NCBI RefSeq assembly: GCF_014648415.1
Contig: NZ_BMRB01000002.1
Span: 1,323,260-1,387,259 of the forward strand
Direction of reading: 5' to 3'
Length of the DNA stretch: 64,000 bases
Source of the DNA: Actinokineospora fastidiosa
GTDB lineage: Bacteria; Actinomycetota; Actinomycetes; Mycobacteriales; Pseudonocardiaceae
Below, one piece after another: positions 24,159 to 33,226 of this stretch (positions are counted from its first letter, which is position 1; the number at the start of each line of letters is the position of its first letter). Below the pieces are notes generated by a model that was not told the origin of the DNA, did no database searches, and saw only the letters and a list, made by a program, of their open reading frames with translations. A program made the translations under genes and the position numbers.

Positions 24159-26393
24159 GTGACGGACGAGAGGTCGCCGATCGCGGCGGAGCACGCCGCG
24201 GAGCTGTCCACGCTGCTCGGCGACTACGACCTGTCCTCGGTGCCGGGGACCTCGTCGCTGGCGGCGTGGTTCCTCGGCCCGAAGGCGGAGAACGAGGAGT
24301 TGCTGTCCCGCCTGGTGCTGCGCGCGGTGAAGGCGCACTGCGACGACCGGCGCTCGGACTACCACGACGACCCGCCGTACGTCACCGAGGAGATGAAGTC
24401 GGGCGAGGAGTACCGGAGCAGCGTCCGCGAGATCGAGAAGCAGCTGGAGGTCCTGCTGAAGGCGCTGGAGCGGTCGGTGCCCTTCTGCAGCTACCGCTAC
24501 CAGGCGCACATGAACTGGGACCTCACCCTGCCCTCGATCGTGGGCTACTTCGCGGCGATGCTCTACAACCAGAACAACGTCGCCGTCGAGGGATCGCCCG
24601 TCACGACCCTGCTGGAGACCGTGGTCGGCGACGACCTGTGCCGCATGCTCGGCTACACCGTCCCCCGCGACGAGAACGCCTCGCCCCGCCCGTGGGGCCA
24701 CATCACCTGCGACGGCACGGTCGCCAACATCGAGGCGCTGTGGTCGGCCCGCAGCCTCAAGTACTACCCGATCGCCGTCGCCGAGGCCATCCGCCGCGAA
24801 CACGACCTGCGGCCCGCGGGCGACATCGAGGTGTCCCTGCCGGACGGCACCCGGCACTGCCTGCTGGACCTGGACCCGTGGTCGCTGCTGAACCTGCCCG
24901 TGGACGAGGTGCTCGACCTCCCGCGCCGCATCGTCGCGGTCGACCCCTGCCTCGCCGACGAGCTCTACGCGGTCAACAACCACACCATCCAGTACCTCGG
25001 GTACGAGCAGTTCGCCAAGAAGCACCTTGGCGGCGAGGTGAAGCCGCCCGTGGTGCTGGCGCCGATCACCAAGCACTACTCCTGGCCCAAGGCCGCGATG
25101 ATCCTGGGCATCGGCGAGCAGCACCTGCTCCCCATCGAGGTCGACCTCGACGCCCGCGCCAGGCCCGACCACGTCCGCGAACTGCTCGGCGAGTGCGCCG
25201 CGGAGAGGCGGCCGGTCCTGGCCCACGTGGTGGTGCTGGGCTCGACGGAGCAGAGTTCGGTGGACCCGCTGGCGGAGATGCTGCGGATCCGCGCGGACTT
25301 CCACCAACGCAACCTGACCTACCCCATCCACGTCGACGCCGCCTGGGGCGGCTACTTCGCCTCCCTGCTGCGCCCGGGGCCGCTGGCGGAGACACCCGAG
25401 CTGTGGATGAGCGAGTACGTCACCGCGCAGTACGAAGCCCTGCCGCAGGCGGACTCCATCACCATCGACCCCCACAAGGCGGGCTTCATCCCTTACCCCG
25501 CAGGCGGTCTTTGCTATCGGAACAAGGCCCAACGCGAGCTGATCAGCATCTCCGCCCCCTATGTCTCGCATGGCGGCGTCGACCCCAGCGTCGGCTTCTA
25601 CGGCATCGAGGGCTCCAAACCCGGAGCCGCCGCCGCGGGCGTCTACCTCAGCCACCGCGTCATCTCCACCGACCAGAACGGCTACGGCAAGCTGCTGGGC
25701 AAGGCCCTGTTCAACAGCAAGCGCTTCTACGCCGCGATCGTGACGATGGCGACCGACAACGACCCGTTCGTCATCGTCCCCTGCCAACGCCTCCCCGCCG
25801 AACGCACCCATCCCGGCGATGAGGCCAAACTGAACGAACAACTGGCCTTCATCCGGGAACGCATAGTCCCCAAGACGAACGACGAACTCCTGGCCGACCC
25901 CGAAGCCCTGCGACTGCTCCAGGAGCTGGGCTCAGACCAGGTCATCATCGCCTACATCATCAACTTCAAACGCGACGGCGTCCTGAACCCGCGGGTGGAC
26001 GCCATGAACGCGCTGAACCGGCAGATCTACCACGCCCTCAACATCACCCCCTCCCAAGCCGTCGGCCATCAGCCCGCCACTCCCCTGCCACCCCTGATCG
26101 TCACCGGCTCGCAGTTCTCCCCGGACATCTACGGCCCGTCCTACCTCCACCGCCTCCGCACCCGCCTGGGCATCGAGGACGGCCGCACACAACCCCTCGA
26201 CTACCTGATCTCCACAACCATGGACCCCTGGGTGACAGACACCGCGACAGGCGACTTCACCCCCACCCTGATCACCGCCCTCCGCGACACGGTGACCCGC
26301 ATCATCCGGGAGAACGAGACCGCCGACACCCCACTCCCGATCCCCACCCAGGCCCAAGACAGCCCCGCCCCGATGACCCCGAGCACGCCCTGA
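24159..26393 (+). CDS. Large PLP-dependent group II decarboxylase (tyrosine decarboxylase-like)
   Basis: 744 residues from GTG 24159 behind GGAGG (24149-24153). The fold type I decarboxylase core is clear: HITCDGTVANIEALWSAR, the PLP aspartate in IHVDAAWGGYFASLL, and Lys440 in SITIDPHKAGFIPYPAG, which forms the Schiff base. The large size and the segment after the lysine are like bacterial tyrosine decarboxylases and other long group II enzymes, not the 480-residue type. It would produce an amine and CO2 from an amino acid; tyrosine, glutamate or a related acid remain open. No antiporter lies nearby, so an acid-resistance role is not supported. Confidence 0.8.
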   Translation: MTDERSPIAAEHAAELSTLLGDYDLSSVPGTSSLAAWFLGPKAENEELLSRLVLRAVKAHCDDRRSDYHDDPPYVTEEMKSGEEYRSSVREIEKQLEVLLKALERSVPFCSYRYQAHMNWDLTLPSIVGYFAAMLYNQNNVAVEGSPVTTLLETVVGDDLCRMLGYTVPRDENASPRPWGHITCDGTVANIEALWSARSLKYYPIAVAEAIRREHDLRPAGDIEVSLPDGTRHCLLDLDPWSLLNLPVDEVLDLPRRIVAVDPCLADELYAVNNHTIQYLGYEQFAKKHLGGEVKPPVVLAPITKHYSWPKAAMILGIGEQHLLPIEVDLDARARPDHVRELLGECAAERRPVLAHVVVLGSTEQSSVDPLAEMLRIRADFHQRNLTYPIHVDAAWGGYFASLLRPGPLAETPELWMSEYVTAQYEALPQADSITIDPHKAGFIPYPAGGLCYRNKAQRELISISAPYVSHGGVDPSVGFYGIEGSKPGAAAAGVYLSHRVISTDQNGYGKLLGKALFNSKRFYAAIVTMATDNDPFVIVPCQRLPAERTHPGDEAKLNEQLAFIRERIVPKTNDELLADPEALRLLQELGSDQVIIAYIINFKRDGVLNPRVDAMNALNRQIYHALNITPSQAVGHQPATPLPPLIVTGSQFSPDIYGPSYLHRLRTRLGIEDGRTQPLDYLISTTMDPWVTDTATGDFTPTLITALRDTVTRIIRENETADTPLPIPTQAQDSPAPMTPSTP

Positions 26394-26575
26394 CGAAGCC
26401 CAGCCACCCAACCGCGCACGGCCGCACCTCAAGACGCGGCGCCCCTCTTGGCCCCACACCACCGCAATCACAGCCTGCCCGCACCTACAGACGAGCCACC
26501 GACGTCGCCCAACCGCGCGTCGGCGAGGAACGACGCTGGTGAGCAAGTCTCCCCCGCGCCTGCCGCCGCTCGCCC
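26394..26575. other. Intergenic gap between convergent genes
   Basis: No gene, hairpin with T-run or repeat is evident in these 180 bases between the decarboxylase gene and the ECF41 sigma factor gene. It is less G-rich on the plus strand than the neighbouring coding DNA. Confidence 0.5.
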
Positions 26576-27484
26576 TCAGTGCCGGGTTTCCACCGTCCAC
26601 TGGCGGAGCTTCTCGGGGTTGCGGACCGCCCAGATGCGGATGACGCGGTCGTCGGCGATCTCGAAGGCGTACACCGAGACGGTGACGCCGTCCCGCTGGG
26701 CGATCAGGCCGGGCTGGCCGTTGACCGTGCGCTCCAGGAACGTCTGGTCGCGGAACCGGTCCTCGAGGTGCGCCAGGGCGCGCACGATCCGGTCCGCGCC
26801 GGTGACCGGGTGCAGCACCGTGCTGACCAGGCCGCCGCCGTCGGCGACCACGGTGGCGTCGGGGTCGAGGAGGCCGATGAGGGCGTCGATGTCCTTGGTT
26901 TCCCACGCCCGCTTGACCTTCCGGACGACCTCGGCGTCGCGGGACCGCCGCCGCGCGGGGGCGTCGGCGGCGCGGACGCGGCGGCGGGCCGACGAGGCCA
27001 GCTGGCGGCAGGCGGCCGGGGTGCGGCCGACGATCTCGGCCACGTCGGCGAAGGGATACCGGAAGACGTCGTGCAGGATGAACGCGACGCGCTCGGCCGG
27101 GGTCATCGATTCGAGCACGACGAGGAAGGCCATGGTGACCGACTCGTCGAGGGTGACGCGGTCGGCCGGGTCGACGGCCCGCCCGGTGGTCCACTCGTCG
27201 GGGTCGGGGAGCGGCTCGGGGATCCACTCGCCCACATAGGTCTCCCGCCGCACCCGCGCCGAGGAGAGCACGTTGAGGCACAGGCGGCCCGCGACCTTGG
27301 TCAGCCACGCGCCGGGGCACTCGATGGCGGCCTGCTCATCGCGGGACATGGCGTACCAGCGGGCGTAGGTCTCCTGCACCACGTCCTCGGCCTCGGCCAG
27401 CGAGCCGAGCAGGCGGTACCCGAGGTTGAGCAGCCCGCGCCGCTCGCCCATCACCGCGCTCAGGCCGTCGTCCGGTTCGGTCAC
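26576..27484 (-). CDS. sigJ: ECF41-type RNA polymerase sigma factor (SigJ family)
   Basis: 302 residues from GTG 27484; AGGGGGA at 27494-27500 fits this start better than the GTG at 27493. Sigma-2 (LGYRLLGSLAEAEDVVQETYARW) and sigma-4 (RVAFILHDVFRYPFADVAEIVGRTPAACRQL) are followed by a SnoaL-like C-terminal extension. ECF41 hallmarks are present: WIPEP in the linker, DGGG, and NGQPGL near the C-terminus. In this group the extension acts as a built-in regulator that replaces an anti-sigma factor. Family members sit next to a carboxymuconolactone decarboxylase, oxidoreductase or epimerase gene that they control; here it is a divergent flavoprotein. Confidence 0.88.
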   Translation of the reverse strand: MTEPDDGLSAVMGERRGLLNLGYRLLGSLAEAEDVVQETYARWYAMSRDEQAAIECPGAWLTKVAGRLCLNVLSSARVRRETYVGEWIPEPLPDPDEWTTGRAVDPADRVTLDESVTMAFLVVLESMTPAERVAFILHDVFRYPFADVAEIVGRTPAACRQLASSARRRVRAADAPARRRSRDAEVVRKVKRAWETKDIDALIGLLDPDATVVADGGGLVSTVLHPVTGADRIVRALAHLEDRFRDQTFLERTVNGQPGLIAQRDGVTVSVYAFEIADDRVIRIWAVRNPEKLRQWTVETRH

Positions 27485-27524
27485 GTTCCCCACTCCCCCT
27501 GGATCGCGTCGGTCTCACCACTAC

Positions 27525-27551
27525 GACAGGGCGGCACGGCGGAATGTGACG
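27525..27551 (-). promoter_or_regulatory. ECF41-like promoter of the sigma factor gene
   Basis: On the minus strand CGTCACA (27551-27545), 16 bases, then TGTC (27528-27525). The known ECF41 consensus is TGTCACA-N16-CGTC, so six of seven and three of four bases match with exact spacing. It lies about 40 bp upstream of the start codon and suggests autoregulation. Confidence 0.55.
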
Positions 27552-27562
27552 TCCGCGCGCCG

Positions 27563-27589
27563 CCTCACATCGCGGCGCCCCGCCTTGTC
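27563..27589 (+). promoter_or_regulatory. ECF41-like promoter of the flavoprotein gene
   Basis: CCTCACA (27563-27569), 16 bases, then TGTC (27586-27589). The spacing equals the ECF41 consensus and the -10 is identical to the one on the opposite strand. It points toward the oxidoreductase gene 50 bp downstream. Confidence 0.5.
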
Positions 27590-27640
27590 GATGGGGCGCG
27601 CCCCGATCGGGGCGACCTCCACGAGAAGGGAGACCTCCCC

Positions 27641-28780
27641 ATGTCCGACCCGGCCACCAGGGTCGTCGTCATCGGCGGCGGCTACGCGGGCGCGATCGCG
27701 GCCAACCACCTGCGCAAGCGCGACGACGTCGGCGTCACCGTCGTCAATCCCCGCGCCGAGTTCGTCGACCGGATCCGGCTGCACCAGTTCGTGGCGGGCA
27801 CGGGCGAGGCCGTGCACGACTACGACGGCCTGCTCGGCGCGGGCGTCGGGCTGGTCGTCGACAGCGCCCGGCGCATCGACGCCGCGGCCAGGACCGTCCG
27901 GCTGGCCTCCGGGCGCACGCTGGACTACGACTACCTGGTCTACGCCGTCGGCAGCACCGGGTCGGCGCCCACGTCGGTGCCGGGCGCTGCCGAGTTCGCC
28001 CACGACGTCGCCGAACTCGAACCCGCGCGGCTGCTGCGCGCCAGGCTGGCGGAGCTGCCCGCCGACGCGCCGGTGACCGTGGTCGGCGGCGGGCTGACCG
28101 GCATCGAGATCGCGGCCGAGCTGGCCGAGCGGGGCCGGTCGATCACGCTGGTGTGCGGGCGGACCCTGGCGCCGTCGCTGAGCGCGTCGGGCCGCCGGTA
28201 TGTCGCCAAATGGCTGTCCAAGCACGGTGTCACGGTGCTGGAGGAGGTCGTGGGCGAGGTGCGGGCGGACGCGGTCGTCTTCGCGGACGGGGCGGTCCGG
28301 CCGAGCGCGCTGACCATCTGGGCGGGCGGGTTCGGCGTGCCCGGCCTGGCGGCGGCGAGCGGGCTGCGCACCGACGGGCTGGGCAGGCTGCTCACCGACG
28401 AGACGCTGACCAGCGTGGACGACGAGCGGATCGTCGCGGCCGGGGACGCGGCCGCGCCGTCGGGCAGGCCGCTGCGGATGAGCTGCTACGCCGCGGCGCC
28501 ACTCGGGGCGCAGGCCGCCGACACCGTGCTGAGCCGCATCGCGGGGACCGACCCGGCGACGGTCGACGTGGGCTTCCTCGGCATGTGCGTCAGCCTCGGC
28601 AGGCGCGCGGCCCTCCGGCAGTTCGGCCGCCGGGACGACACCGCGATGAACGTCTGCTTCGGCGGGCGCGCCGGGGCTGCGTACAAGGAGCTGACCTGCA
28701 ACCTGGGGGTGTGGAAGATCCGCCGCGAGGCCCGTTCGCCGGGGTCGCTGCGGTGGATCAGGGGCGCGGCCCGCTCGTAG
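27641..28780 (+). CDS. FAD/NAD(P)-dependent pyridine nucleotide-disulfide oxidoreductase
   Basis: 379 residues, ATG 27641 with GAAGGGAGA upstream. The FAD-binding motif VVVIGGGYAGAIAANHLRKR opens the protein, the NAD(P) motif VTVVGGGLTGIEIAAELAERG follows at about residue 145, and RIVAAGDAAAPSG is the second FAD contact. No redox-active CxxxxC pair is present, so it belongs with NDH-2/AIF-like oxidoreductases. It is the divergent partner of the ECF41 sigma factor and the probable target of it. Electron acceptor unknown. Confidence 0.87.
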   Translation: MSDPATRVVVIGGGYAGAIAANHLRKRDDVGVTVVNPRAEFVDRIRLHQFVAGTGEAVHDYDGLLGAGVGLVVDSARRIDAAARTVRLASGRTLDYDYLVYAVGSTGSAPTSVPGAAEFAHDVAELEPARLLRARLAELPADAPVTVVGGGLTGIEIAAELAERGRSITLVCGRTLAPSLSASGRRYVAKWLSKHGVTVLEEVVGEVRADAVVFADGAVRPSALTIWAGGFGVPGLAAASGLRTDGLGRLLTDETLTSVDDERIVAAGDAAAPSGRPLRMSCYAAAPLGAQAADTVLSRIAGTDPATVDVGFLGMCVSLGRRAALRQFGRRDDTAMNVCFGGRAGAAYKELTCNLGVWKIRREARSPGSLRWIRGAARS

Positions 28781-28791
28781 CGACCCGCTGA

Positions 28792-29676
28792 TCATCGCCC
28801 CGCGCCCCAGTCCCAGTCGGTGAGCGCGGCCCGCATGCGCCGGGCGGCGGCCGACAGGTGCGCGTCGGCGGCCCAGTAGAGGGTGACGTCACGGCGGCAG
28901 TCCGGGTCGTCGACGGCGATCCACGCGCCGGGGACCCGCGTGGCGGCGCGGCGGGCGATGCCGGGGACGAGGCCGATGCCGAGCCCAGCGCTGATCAGCT
29001 CGGCGATGGCGCTGGGCTCGTCGCCCTCGCAGACGATCCTCGGCGTGCGCCCGTGCGCGGCGAAGAGGCGGTCGAGCAGCCTGCGCAGCCAGTGCCCCTC
29101 GCGGGCGGTGACGAACGGCTCGTCGAGCAGTTCCGCGATGCGCACCGAGGTCCGGCCCGCCAGCGGGTGGTCGAGCGGCGTGCCCACGCCCACCGGGTCG
29201 GTGAACAGCCGCGCGGACTCCAGGCCGTCGGCGTGCAGCGGCTGCGAGGCGACGCACAGGTCGACGTCCTGCGCGCGCAGGCGGCGGGCCATGTCCTCGG
29301 CGGGCGACCAGTGGAGCGCGATCTCGACGGCGGGGTGGTCGCGCTTGTAGGCGGCCAGCGGCGCGGTGAGCGTCAGGAAGGTCTCCGACGCCAGCCGCAC
29401 CGTGCCGGTCCCGCCGCCGACGGCCTCGGCGACCGCGCGCCGTCCCGCGTCGAGCTCGCCGAGGGACCGCTCGACGTGCGTGCGGAAGATCCGGCCCGTC
29501 TCGTTCAGCCGGAGCCTGCCGCCTCGGTCGAACAGCGGCGCGCCCAGCTCGCCCTCCAGCCGGGCGATGGTGCGGCTCAGCGAGGGCTGGGCGACGCGCA
29601 GCTCGTCGGCGGCCCGGCTGAGGTGCTCCAGCCGGGCCACGACCAGGAACTGCCGGAGCGAGTTCAGGTCCACCAT
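28792..29676 (-). CDS. LysR family transcriptional regulator
   Basis: 294 residues from ATG 29676. The helix-turn-helix is LRQFLVVARLEHLSRAADELRVAQPSLSRTIARLEGELG, followed by the effector domain (VRLASETFLTLTAPLAAYKRDHPAVEIALHWSP). GGGAGG lies only one base before the ATG, so the GTG at 29673 could be the real start. Divergent from a small membrane protein and multicopper oxidase pair, which it may control. Effector unknown. Confidence 0.87.
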   Translation of the reverse strand: MVDLNSLRQFLVVARLEHLSRAADELRVAQPSLSRTIARLEGELGAPLFDRGGRLRLNETGRIFRTHVERSLGELDAGRRAVAEAVGGGTGTVRLASETFLTLTAPLAAYKRDHPAVEIALHWSPAEDMARRLRAQDVDLCVASQPLHADGLESARLFTDPVGVGTPLDHPLAGRTSVRIAELLDEPFVTAREGHWLRRLLDRLFAAHGRTPRIVCEGDEPSAIAELISAGLGIGLVPGIARRAATRVPGAWIAVDDPDCRRDVTLYWAADAHLSAAARRMRAALTDWDWGAGR

Positions 29677-29749
29677 GCCTCCCGAGGCATAACGCCATAG
29701 CGATACTGATCTTGGACATGATGCCTGAGTGATCATAGCCTCTGGAGTC

Positions 29750-30139
29750 ATGGTGAGACGGCCGAGCGAGTGGGTGTTCCGAGGAGTCGTGAGCGCGCAC
29801 GTGGTGGCGGCGGTCGGGCAGCCCGTGTTCGCCGGGGTGTACCTGACCGGCGACTTCGACGGCCTGCGCTGGCACGCGGTCGGGGCGGACGTGGTCACCT
29901 CGATCGGGCTTCTGCAGTTGGTCGCGGCGATCGCGGTCTGGGCGCGACTGCGCCGGGCGTGGCCGTTCCTGACGACGTCGGCGGTGGTGGTCGCGGAGAC
30001 GGCGCAGTACTTCGCGGGGCTGAACGGTGCGCTGTGGCTGCACGTCCCGCTGGGCGTGATGACCATCGCCGCGCTCGTCGTGCAGTTCATCGCCGTCTGG
30101 CGGAATCCCCTGGCGCGGACGGAGAACGGGCATGCGTGA
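29750..30139 (+). CDS. Small four-helix membrane protein
   Basis: 129 residues from ATG 29750 (CTGGAG upstream; a GTG at 29729 is also in frame). Four hydrophobic stretches: VVSAHVVAAVGQPVFAGVYL, VTSIGLLQLVAAIAVWA, FLTTSAVVVAETAQYFAGL and VPLGVMTIAALVVQFIAVW. Histidines occur in helices 1 and 4, so a redox or cytochrome-like partner role is possible but unproven. The last eight bases overlap the multicopper oxidase gene, so the two are expressed together. Confidence 0.7.
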   Translation: MVRRPSEWVFRGVVSAHVVAAVGQPVFAGVYLTGDFDGLRWHAVGADVVTSIGLLQLVAAIAVWARLRRAWPFLTTSAVVVAETAQYFAGLNGALWLHVPLGVMTIAALVVQFIAVWRNPLARTENGHA

Positions 30140-31682
30140 GGGCATGAGCAGGCGGCGGGTGCTGGGCATCGGCGGGGCGCTCGGGCTGGTGGCCGCCACC
30201 GGGCTGTCGACGGCGGCGGCGCTGGCCCGCAGGCCGTCGATGACCGGGGCAGTGCTGCGCAGCGCCGTGCCGCTGCCGCCGCCGTTCCAGGCGCCGCTGC
30301 CGATCCCCGCCGTGCTGGAGCCCGTCGGCGACGGCCGGTACGAGATCACCCAGCGCGAAGCGGTCGCGGAGATCCTGCCCGGCCTGAAGACTCCACTGTG
30401 GACGTATGAGGGCACCTTCCCCGGGCCGACGATCGAGTCGCGGCGGGGCAGGCCCATCACGGTGACGCACCGCAACGAGCTCCCGGTGCCCACCGTGGTG
30501 CACCTCCACGGCGGCCGGACCCCGGCGTCGTCCGACGGCTACCCGACCGACCTGGTCCTCCCCCATGGCCACACCGCGTCGCACGCGATGCACGACCCGC
30601 GCGCCGTCGTGACCACGCTGACCCGGGACTACACGTTCCCGCTGGACCAGCGGCCCGCGCTGCTCTGGTACCACGACCACCGCATGGACTTCACCGCTCC
30701 GGCGATCTGGCGCGGCCTTGCGGGGCTGCACGTCGTCCGGGACGACGACGAGGACGACCTCGGCCTGCCCGCCGGGGACCGCGAGCTCCCGCTGATGATC
30801 TGCGACCGCGCGTTCGCCGCCGACGGCGGCCTCGCCTACCCGGCACTCGACCCGGCCCTGCGGGAGCGGCCGGGCGTGCACGCGGCCTACCTGGGCGGGG
30901 TCCTGGGCGACGTCATCCTGGTCAACGGCGCGCCGTGGCCCGTCCACGAGGTCGATGCCGCCCGCTACCGCCTGCGCGTCCTCAACGCCTCCAACGCCCG
31001 GCACTACGAGCTGGCGGCGGTCACCGACGACGGCCGTCCGGTGCCCCTGGTGCAGATCGGGGCCGACCAGGGCCTCCTTGCCGCCCCGGTCCCCCACCAC
31101 CGCCTGCCGATCGCTCCCGCGGAACGCTACGACGTGGTCATCGACTTCAGTCAGGTCCGTCCGGGCGAACGGGTCAGGCTCATCAACCACCTGGGCGCCG
31201 ACCGCACCCGCGACGTGATGGCCTTCCACGTCACCCGCCGAGCCCCCGACGACAGCCGCGTCCCCGACGTCCTCTCCACCGACCTGCCCACCTGGCGGCG
31301 ATCCGAGGCCACCACCGTCCGCGACTTCTCCTTCCGCGCGGGCCACACCCCGCACGGCCGCGGCTGGGTGATCGGCGGGCTCCCGTTCGACCCCACCCGC
31401 ACGGACGTCGCCACCACCCTCGGCGCCACCGAGGTCTGGCGGCTGATCGCCGACGTCCACCACCCCGTCCACCTCCACCTGGTCGGCTTCCGGGTCCTCT
31501 CCCGCGGCGGCCGCCCGCCGCTCCCCCACGACGCGGGGCTCAAGGACACGGTCTCCCTGCGCCCGGGCGAGGCGGTGGAGATCATCACCCGGTTCGACGG
31601 ATACCGCGGGCGCTACCTGTTCCACTGCCACAACGCGGAGCACGAGGACATGGGCATGATGGCCAATCTGGAGATCACCTAG
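30132..31682 (+). CDS. Tat-exported multicopper oxidase
   Basis: 516 residues (ATG 30132; ATG 30144 also possible). A twin-arginine signal SRRRVLGIGGALGLVAATGL predicts export of the folded, copper-loaded protein. Four copper-site motifs are intact: VVHLHGG, LLWYHDHRMD, HPVHLHLVGF and YLFHCHNAEHEDMGMM. Closest in layout to the CotA/bilirubin-oxidase/CueO group. It oxidises phenols or metal ions with oxygen. Coupled to the small membrane protein upstream; possible control by the divergent LysR gene. Confidence 0.88.
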   Translation: MREGMSRRRVLGIGGALGLVAATGLSTAAALARRPSMTGAVLRSAVPLPPPFQAPLPIPAVLEPVGDGRYEITQREAVAEILPGLKTPLWTYEGTFPGPTIESRRGRPITVTHRNELPVPTVVHLHGGRTPASSDGYPTDLVLPHGHTASHAMHDPRAVVTTLTRDYTFPLDQRPALLWYHDHRMDFTAPAIWRGLAGLHVVRDDDEDDLGLPAGDRELPLMICDRAFAADGGLAYPALDPALRERPGVHAAYLGGVLGDVILVNGAPWPVHEVDAARYRLRVLNASNARHYELAAVTDDGRPVPLVQIGADQGLLAAPVPHHRLPIAPAERYDVVIDFSQVRPGERVRLINHLGADRTRDVMAFHVTRRAPDDSRVPDVLSTDLPTWRRSEATTVRDFSFRAGHTPHGRGWVIGGLPFDPTRTDVATTLGATEVWRLIADVHHPVHLHLVGFRVLSRGGRPPLPHDAGLKDTVSLRPGEAVEIITRFDGYRGRYLFHCHNAEHEDMGMMANLEIT

Positions 31683-31705
31683 CCCGCCGTCCGGCATCAT
31701 GTGGC

Positions 31706-32551
31706 ATGCGCTGGCTGCTGACGACCGACATCGACGACTTCCTCGCCCGCACCGACGACTTCCTGCGCTCCCGCCCCGCTCTGCACACGACGCAGCTGTC
31801 CGTGGCCGAGAAGCTGCGCACCCGGGGGGCGGACGCGTTCGGCGGACGGCCCCTGCTCGGCCGCCTGGAGCACGCGGGCGAGGTCCACGCCGTCTGCTAC
31901 CGCCTGCCGACCTCCGGCCTCGGCGTCACCGCGCTGACGCCCGACCAGGCCGACGCCCTCGCCGCCGACCTGCACGCCCTCGGGCACGCCCTGCCCTATG
32001 TGAGCGCCGAACACGCCACCGCCACCGCCTTCGCCCAAGCCTGGCAGCGGCGGACCGGCGCGACCCCGTCGGTGCGCGTGCGACTCCACCTCTACCGCCT
32101 CGGCACCCTCACCCCACCCGACCCGTCCCCCGCGGGCCGAGCGCGCCCGGTGGGCGGGCAGGACCACGACCACCTCCTGGGCTGGTGCCGCGACCTCGCC
32201 GCCGACCTCGGCGAGAACGTCACCATCACCGCCGACACCTGGCCCACCACCCGGTTCGCCGAGAAGACCTACACCTACTGGGAAACCGCCGACGGCGTCC
32301 CGGTCTCCATGGCGGGCCTGAACCCCATGGTCGCGGGCCAGGTCCGGGTGGACCCCGTCTACACCCCCGCCCGCCACCGCCGCCGCGGCTACGCCGCCGC
32401 CATCACCGCCGAGGTGAGCCGGGCCGCCCTGACCGCGGGCGCCACCGACGTGGTCCTCTACACCAACGCCGCCAACCCCACCAGCAACGCCCTCTACCGC
32501 CGCATCGGCTACCGCCCCATCGCCGACATCGACGTCTGCGACTTCACCTAG
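31706..32551 (+). CDS. GNAT family N-acetyltransferase
   Basis: 281 residues from ATG 31706. The N-terminal half (about 1-140) has a degenerate GNAT-like fold, and the C-terminal half carries the active motifs: AGQVRVDPVYTPARHRRRGYAAAITAEVS (acetyl-CoA loop RRRGYA) and VVLYTNAANPTSNALYRRIGYRPI. A two-domain acetyltransferase of unknown substrate, lying alone downstream of the multicopper oxidase. Confidence 0.82.
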   Translation: MRWLLTTDIDDFLARTDDFLRSRPALHTTQLSVAEKLRTRGADAFGGRPLLGRLEHAGEVHAVCYRLPTSGLGVTALTPDQADALAADLHALGHALPYVSAEHATATAFAQAWQRRTGATPSVRVRLHLYRLGTLTPPDPSPAGRARPVGGQDHDHLLGWCRDLAADLGENVTITADTWPTTRFAEKTYTYWETADGVPVSMAGLNPMVAGQVRVDPVYTPARHRRRGYAAAITAEVSRAALTAGATDVVLYTNAANPTSNALYRRIGYRPIADIDVCDFT

Positions 32552-32596
32552 AGGGCAAGCCGTCCTGCCACCTCCGGCGACGGCTATGTTCCAGCC

Positions 32597-33226
32597 GTGA
32601 CCGAACCGTCCGACACCAAGGCCGCCTACGACGCCGTCGCGCCCCTCTACGCCGAGCTGTTCAGCGACGTGCTGGAGACCCTGCCGCTGGAACGCGCGAT
32701 GCTGGCCGCGTTCGCCGAGCTCGTGCGGACCCAGGACGCGGGCCCGGTCGCGGACGTCGGCTGCGGGCCCGGCCACGTGACCGCGCACCTGCACGCGCTC
32801 GGGCTGACCGCGTTCGGCGTCGACCTGTCCTCCGAGATGGTCGCCCTGGCCCGCCGCGCCCACCCGGGCCTGCGCTTCGACGAGGGGTCGATGACCGACC
32901 TGGACCTCGCCGACGGCGTGCTCGGCGGCGTTCTCGCGTCCTACTCGGTCATCCACATGCCGCCGGGGCGACTGCCCGCCGTGTTCACCGAGTTCCACCG
33001 GGTGCTGGCCCCGGGCGGCCACCTGCTGCTCGGGTTCTTCGCGGGCGACGACCCGCTGCCGCGGCCCTTCGACCACAAGGTCACGCTGGCCTACCGCTGG
33101 TCGCCGGACAGCCTCGCGGACCTGTTGCGCGAGGCCGGTTTCGCCGAGGTCGGCCGGATGGTCCGCGAGCCCCACGCGGACGAGCGGCAGTTCCGCCATG
33201 CCCAACTGCTGGTCCGCAAGCCCTGA
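32597..33226 (+). CDS. SAM-dependent methyltransferase
   Basis: 209 residues from GTG 32597. YDAVAPLYAELFSDVLE precedes motif I VADVGCGPGHVTAHL, motif II FGVDLSSEMVALAR, and HRVLAPGGHLLLGFFAGDD. A Methyltransf_25/11-type enzyme of unknown acceptor. Its TGA directly abuts the stop codon of the convergent regulator gene (TGATCA across the two stops). Confidence 0.83.
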   Translation: MTEPSDTKAAYDAVAPLYAELFSDVLETLPLERAMLAAFAELVRTQDAGPVADVGCGPGHVTAHLHALGLTAFGVDLSSEMVALARRAHPGLRFDEGSMTDLDLADGVLGGVLASYSVIHMPPGRLPAVFTEFHRVLAPGGHLLLGFFAGDDPLPRPFDHKVTLAYRWSPDSLADLLREAGFAEVGRMVREPHADERQFRHAQLLVRKP

